This document shows, piece by piece, positions 6,458-9,502 of a stretch of DNA of 9,502 nt (its first letter is position 1; each line of letters starts with the position of its first letter). The notes under the pieces were generated by a model. That model was not told the DNA's origin. It worked only from the letters and a program-made list of their open reading frames with translations, and ran no database searches. Source of the DNA: JAGLSB01 sp023135955 (GTDB lineage Bacteria > Bacteroidota > Bacteroidia > Bacteroidales > GCA-2748055); the NCBI GenBank assembly GCA_030673645.1, contig DAOVIO010000154.1, forward strand, positions 1-9,502. Direction: 5' to 3'. A program made the position numbers and the translations under genes.

Positions 6458-8284
6458 ATGAAAAAACAATATATATGGCTATTTCTAATTTCTACGCTGC
6501 TAATAAGCTGCGAAGATATATTAGAGCAAAATCCTCAGGACACTACCTCAAAGTATGCAGTTTTTAGCTCCGAAACAGGACTGAATTTATATTCGGCTTC
6601 ATTTTATAATATCCTGCCAAGTGCGAATAATATTCATACCTGCGATATGATGTCTGATTATGGAGCAAGAAGAAATCGCCCGGATTTTTTAGGAGGTAGT
6701 TTTGACGCAAATTCAGAAGACGAATCATCTAATTCGGGGAAGACTGTGGTGGCACTTGGTGCCGACAGGAACTGGGGCTGGGATGAGTTGCGAAATGTAA
6801 ATTACTTTATCGTGAATTGCGTCGATCCGGCCATTTCTCAGGAAAAGAGGGAGCATTACCTCGGCTTAGCAAAGTTTTTCAGAGCCTATCTCTACTTTGA
6901 AAAAGTGAAAAGGTATGGTGACGTTCCCTGGTTTGGCAAACCTGTTGATGTTGAAGATGATCATTTACTTTATGGACCGCGCGATTCGCGTACCCTTGTT
7001 ATGGACTCAGTTTTGGCAGATATTAACTATGCAATCGAACATATTTCAACCACTACAGACGCAACGCGTAGTTTAATTACTAAGAATATTGCTACTGCTT
7101 TTAAAGCAAGAATATGCCTGTTTGAGGGAACCTTCAGAAAATATCATACAGAGCTGGGAATTGAAAGCACAGCTAATGCATGGCTTGAAGAGGCTGAATC
7201 TGCTGCTAAAGACCTAATGGATAATTCGGGTTTTAAATTATTTACAGGAAAGGGAACCGATTTGTCATACCGGGAAGTATTTATTTCTAAAAAGCCGGTT
7301 GCTGATGAGGTTTTACTTTCTGTAATTATGGATGCATCTTTAGCTGAGACTCATTCTGCAAACTGGTTTTACACAAGTGCCACCACAGGTGTCAGATTCA
7401 ATTTTATCCGTACATTCATTAATACTTATTTAAACATTGATGGAACTCCTTTTACAGACGATCCTGCTTATCCAACCATGGAATTTCAGGATGAGGTTAA
7501 GGGAAGGGATATGAGGCTACAGCAAACCATTCGATTAGGAGACTACACCAGAACAAGTGGAGGAAATGTTTTGCCTGCACCTCCAGCATTCGGTTATTCT
7601 TATACCGGCTATATGCCTATCAAATGGTCGCTTGATGATGCCCAAATTGACACCAGAGACCTTAATGATAATTCCGTATCTCAATTCCGTTTTGGCGAGG
7701 TATTATTGAATTATGCAGAAGCAAAGGCAGAACTGGGTACACTTACCGATGCCGATTGGGCTATAACAGTTGGAGCACTGCGTGCAAGGGCAGGGATAAC
7801 CGGCGGTTTAAGTGCAAAACCAGTCGTGGTTGATCCCTATTTGCAATCGAATTATTTCCCCAATATATCGGATCCTGTGATACTGGAAATTCGTAGAGAA
7901 AGAGCTATCGAATTATGTTTTGAAGGTTTCCGTTTCTATGATATAGTAAGGTGGAAAAAAGGTGATTTGATGGAAATGGAATGGAACGGCATGTATGTTC
8001 CAGCCCTTGATGTACCCCTCGATGTAAATGAGGATGGGATTCCTGATGTTATCTTTTATCAAGTTAAACCGAGTCCAACTATTTCCGGTGTTACTTATAT
8101 TAATGTTGCAGAATCTATTAATGGAATACCAAATTCACAAACATTATCTGAAGGTACTTATGGGGAATTAAAATGGCTTGATAATTTTCCAAGAATCTGG
8201 GAGCAAAAGAATTATTACTATCCTATTCCCGAAGAAGACAGGCTTATGAATCCAAACCTTGGACAGAACCCTGGTTGGGAATAA
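6458..8284 (+). CDS. SusD/RagB-family glycan-binding surface lipoprotein
   Basis: SusD-like proteins sit on the outer face of the outer membrane, bind the glycan and form the hinged lid of the SusC barrel. The signal peptide ends in the lipobox LISC, with Cys18 the lipidated residue, and EDILEQNPQD follows as is typical for mature SusD proteins. The N-terminal SusD-like alpha-helical region includes LAKFFRAYLYFEKVKRYGDV at about 137-156. The C-terminal RagB/SusD region includes EIRRERAIELCFEGFRFYD at 477-495, and the end reads YYYPIPEEDR then NPNLGQNPGWE, a family hallmark. DVNEDGIPD at 522-530 resembles a calcium-binding loop. The 608 residues make it complete and slightly long for the family. 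It starts 11 bp after the susC stop, so both are surely on one transcript, which ends at the palindrome at 8333-8362. Glycan-binding residues diverge among SusD proteins, so the ligand cannot be predicted. Confidence 0.97.
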   Translation: MKKQYIWLFLISTLLISCEDILEQNPQDTTSKYAVFSSETGLNLYSASFYNILPSANNIHTCDMMSDYGARRNRPDFLGGSFDANSEDESSNSGKTVVALGADRNWGWDELRNVNYFIVNCVDPAISQEKREHYLGLAKFFRAYLYFEKVKRYGDVPWFGKPVDVEDDHLLYGPRDSRTLVMDSVLADINYAIEHISTTTDATRSLITKNIATAFKARICLFEGTFRKYHTELGIESTANAWLEEAESAAKDLMDNSGFKLFTGKGTDLSYREVFISKKPVADEVLLSVIMDASLAETHSANWFYTSATTGVRFNFIRTFINTYLNIDGTPFTDDPAYPTMEFQDEVKGRDMRLQQTIRLGDYTRTSGGNVLPAPPAFGYSYTGYMPIKWSLDDAQIDTRDLNDNSVSQFRFGEVLLNYAEAKAELGTLTDADWAITVGALRARAGITGGLSAKPVVVDPYLQSNYFPNISDPVILEIRRERAIELCFEGFRFYDIVRWKKGDLMEMEWNGMYVPALDVPLDVNEDGIPDVIFYQVKPSPTISGVTYINVAESINGIPNSQTLSEGTYGELKWLDNFPRIWEQKNYYYPIPEEDRLMNPNLGQNPGWE

Positions 8285-8298
8285 ATCATTCATTTTCA

Positions 8299-8319
8299 TG
8301 ATGCAATAGATTTGCATCA
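8299..8319 (+). terminator. Small hairpin after susD
   Basis: TGATGCAA (8299-8306) pairs perfectly with TTGCATCA (8312-8319) around a 5-base loop, 15 bp after the susD stop. No U-run follows, so it may serve as a 3'-end stability element ahead of the larger terminator. Confidence 0.4.
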
Positions 8320-8332
8320 AACAGTTAAAATG

Positions 8333-8370
8333 GCCGCCTTAAAGTTTAAACTTTAAGGCGGCTTATTTTA
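8333..8370 (+). terminator. Strong palindromic transcription terminator of the susCD operon
   Basis: A perfect 30-bp inverted repeat with no spacer: the left arm GCCGCCTTAAAGTTT (8333-8347) is exactly complementary to 8348-8362, so the stem has a GC-rich base and a tight AT-rich apex. It is followed by TTATTTTA, a short U-rich tail. On the opposite strand the stem is followed by CATTTTAA, so it could also stop transcription coming from the right. It lies 48 bp after susD. Confidence 0.85.
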
Positions 8371-8371
8371 G

Positions 8372-8572
8372 GTACAAGGACGCCCAATTGAGGAAAATGT
8401 TGTTCAGCATGGATCTTTTGTAATGAACTCCAATGAAGAAATTCAACAGGCCTTCGATAATTACCGTAAAACACAATTCGGTGGATGGCCGTGGGACAGA
8501 ACAGATCAGGTGCATGATAGAGACAAGGGACGTTTTGCCAGATATGCAGATGGCAGAGAGGAAAATCCTTAA
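8372..8572 (+). pseudogene. C-terminal fragment of a pirin-family protein (5' end missing)
   Basis: A plus-strand frame of 66 codons plus TAA (8570-8572) reads VQGRPIEENVVQHGSFVMNS, then NEEIQQAFDNYRKTQFGGWP, then WDRTDQVHDRDKGRFARYAD and GREENP. This matches the C-terminal end of bacterial pirins, where a GxPIxEPVVQxGPFVMN block is followed by EEIxxAxxDY and a GGWPW segment. Complete pirins are cupin-fold, metal-binding proteins of about 230-300 residues, so the whole N-terminal cupin and most of the second domain are lost. There is no start codon at the 5' end: an in-frame TAG (8369-8371) directly precedes the homology, at the edge of the terminator. An internal ATG at 8423 would give only 49 residues and is not believable. 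The frame is otherwise intact to its stop, suggesting a fairly recent truncation. The opposite-strand frame at 8346-8600 is its shadow. Confidence 0.8.
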
Positions 8573-8595
8573 TAAAAAGGGTGGTTATGTACTTT

Positions 8596-8634
8596 ATCAT
8601 TCATTATAATAGAAAAACTATCATATTGAATGAT
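8596..8634. repeat. Inverted repeat between the pirin remnant and the histidine kinase
   Basis: ATCATTCA (8596-8603) and TGAATGAT (8627-8634) are exact inverted copies with a 23-base A/T-rich spacer. It lies in the gap where the remnant and the kinase end face to face. It may be a weak bidirectional terminator; the short arms and long loop make this uncertain. Confidence 0.25.
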
Positions 8635-8673
8635 GTATCATACAATTTTATTCCATATAGGATATATTAGCTG

Positions 8674-9502
8674 CTAGTCAATCGCTTGTTTCGTAGAAAT
8701 CGTAAAGTAAAAAACCGTACCCTCATTTTGACTTGACTCACACCATATCTTTCCTCCGTTCTTTTCAATGAATTCTTTACACAAAACAAGCCCGAGCCCG
8801 GTACCACTTTCGCCGGCGGTTCCCTTAGATTTATATTTATCATCCAGCCTGAACAGTTTTTTCTGATCTTCAGGAGAAATACCGATACCATTATCTTTAA
8901 TACTTACAGTGATCTGATCTTTATTTTCAATGGCCGAAATAATTATCTCTCCACCGCTGTTAGTAAATTTTACGGCATTGTTAAGTAAGTTCCGTATTAC
9001 AGCATTAATCATTTCTCTGTCACCATAAGCCTGAATATCTTCCTTATACTTACTCACCAGACTTATACCTTTAGTTTCGGCAGGGATCTTATGCAAATTC
9101 ACATTTACCTCAGCAATTTTAGCAAGATCAAATATCGCCGGATTATACTCAATTTTTCCTCTTTGTGTTCTTGACCAGGTTAAAAGATTTTCGAGCAGCT
9201 CATAAATAAAAGCAGATGACTTATGCATTTTTTTCAAACCTTCAATTTTATCTTCTTCCGCCAGAACATCATAATTTTTAATCAGTAATTCCCCTAAAGA
9301 ATATAGATTAGTAAATGGGTTTTTTAGATCATGAGCAAGAATAGAAAAGAACTTATCCTTGGTATTGTTAAGTTCATCTAGTTCATGCTTTTGTTTTGCC
9401 AGTTTCTCTTCAGATTCTTTTCTATCTGTGATTTCTCTTGAAACAATTACAAGACCTGTGAGCTTTCCTTCCAGATTTCTCTTAGGGGATATTTTTGTAC
9501 TG
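8674..9502 (-). CDS. PAS-type sensor histidine kinase, C-terminal 275 residues (partial, runs off the right edge)
   Basis: Two-component sensor that autophosphorylates on histidine and passes the phosphate to an unidentified response regulator. The frame is open from base 9501 down to TAG at 8676-8674, well past the TTG at 9237 where a short ORF could be called. In visible numbering, residues 5-33 look like the end of a PAS/PAC module (NLEGKLTGLVIVSREITDRK). A short coiled-coil linker leads to the dimerisation/phosphoacceptor helix FFSILAHDLKNPF at 51-63, with His57 the phosphorylation site (codon 9333-9331). The ATP-binding domain has the N box (NLLNNAVKFT, about 171-180), G1 DNGIGI at 203-208, an F-box-like LFRLD, and G2 SGTGLGL at 232-238. 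The protein ends about 25 residues after the last conserved block, so no receiver is fused at the C-terminus. It faces the susCD operon and is not part of it. Input signal is unknown because the N-terminus lies outside. Confidence 0.95.
   Translation of the reverse strand, partial: STKISPKRNLEGKLTGLVIVSREITDRKESEEKLAKQKHELDELNNTKDKFFSILAHDLKNPFTNLYSLGELLIKNYDVLAEEDKIEGLKKMHKSSAFIYELLENLLTWSRTQRGKIEYNPAIFDLAKIAEVNVNLHKIPAETKGISLVSKYKEDIQAYGDREMINAVIRNLLNNAVKFTNSGGEIIISAIENKDQITVSIKDNGIGISPEDQKKLFRLDDKYKSKGTAGESGTGLGLVLCKEFIEKNGGKIWCESSQNEGTVFYFTISTKQAID

Noticed and set aside
8346..8600. Minus-strand open frame of 84 codons
   Set aside because: It is antisense to the pirin remnant and crosses the terminator palindrome; the plus-strand frame explains the coding signal.
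8674..9237. Histidine kinase starting at the TTG at 9237 as a 187-residue protein
   Set aside because: The same frame continues upstream to the window edge and encodes the phosphoacceptor His57 helix and a PAC motif, so the short version would be a non-functional fragment.
8674..9502. Hybrid two-component (HTCS) regulator for the SusCD locus
   Set aside because: HTCS proteins have receiver and AraC-type DNA-binding domains after the kinase; this protein ends directly after the ATP-binding domain.
1..9502. tRNA or rRNA genes, CRISPR arrays, insertion sequences or prophage genes
   Set aside because: No cloverleaf-like sequences, regularly spaced repeats, transposase or integrase motifs, or terminal inverted repeats were seen on either strand.

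Overview
The window looks like part of a Bacteroidota (Bacteroidetes) chromosome. It is AT-rich and carries a SusC/SusD outer-membrane glycan-uptake pair. The SusD-like protein has a lipobox, SusC and SusD are separated by only 11 bp, and Bacteroidetes-style TAnnTTTG promoter elements can be found. The exact genus cannot be read from the sequence; a glycan-degrading member of the Bacteroidales/Marinilabiliales type is a guess.

Layout from left to right: (i) 1-488, minus strand, the N-terminal third of L-arabinose isomerase (araA), cut by the window edge; (ii) 520-767, minus strand, a broken remnant in two reading frames that keeps the C-terminus of an SLC13/DASS-type anion transporter and probably its N-terminus, with the middle missing; (iii) 839-2416, minus strand, a secreted GH29 alpha-L-fucosidase; (iv) 2417-3158, a 742-bp divergent intergenic region with candidate promoter and operator sequences; (v) 3159-6446 and 6458-8284, plus strand, a SusC-like TonB-dependent transporter and its SusD-like lipoprotein, closed by a perfect 30-bp palindromic terminator (8333-8362); (vi) 8372-8572, plus strand, the orphaned C-terminal 66 codons of a pirin-family protein, starting ten bases after the terminator stem; (vii) 8674-9502, minus strand, the C-terminal part of a PAS-type sensor histidine kinase, cut by the right edge.

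The working unit is a small polysaccharide/glycoside utilisation locus. SusD and SusC would capture and import a fucose-containing oligosaccharide across the outer membrane, and the exported GH29 enzyme would remove terminal alpha-L-fucose. The neighbouring araA hints at a plant-type, arabinose-containing diet, but co-regulation is not shown. No HTCS, ECF sigma/anti-sigma pair or AraC/LacI regulator is visible, and the SusC lacks an obvious STN signalling domain, so the regulator must lie elsewhere.

The most notable feature is that the fucosidase-SusCD block has a broken gene on each side (SLC13 remnant on the left, pirin remnant on the right). This fits a history of cassette insertion or deletion at both ends. 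Nothing here looks like a wholly new biological system; the interesting material is the remnants, the block boundaries and the divergent regulatory region.
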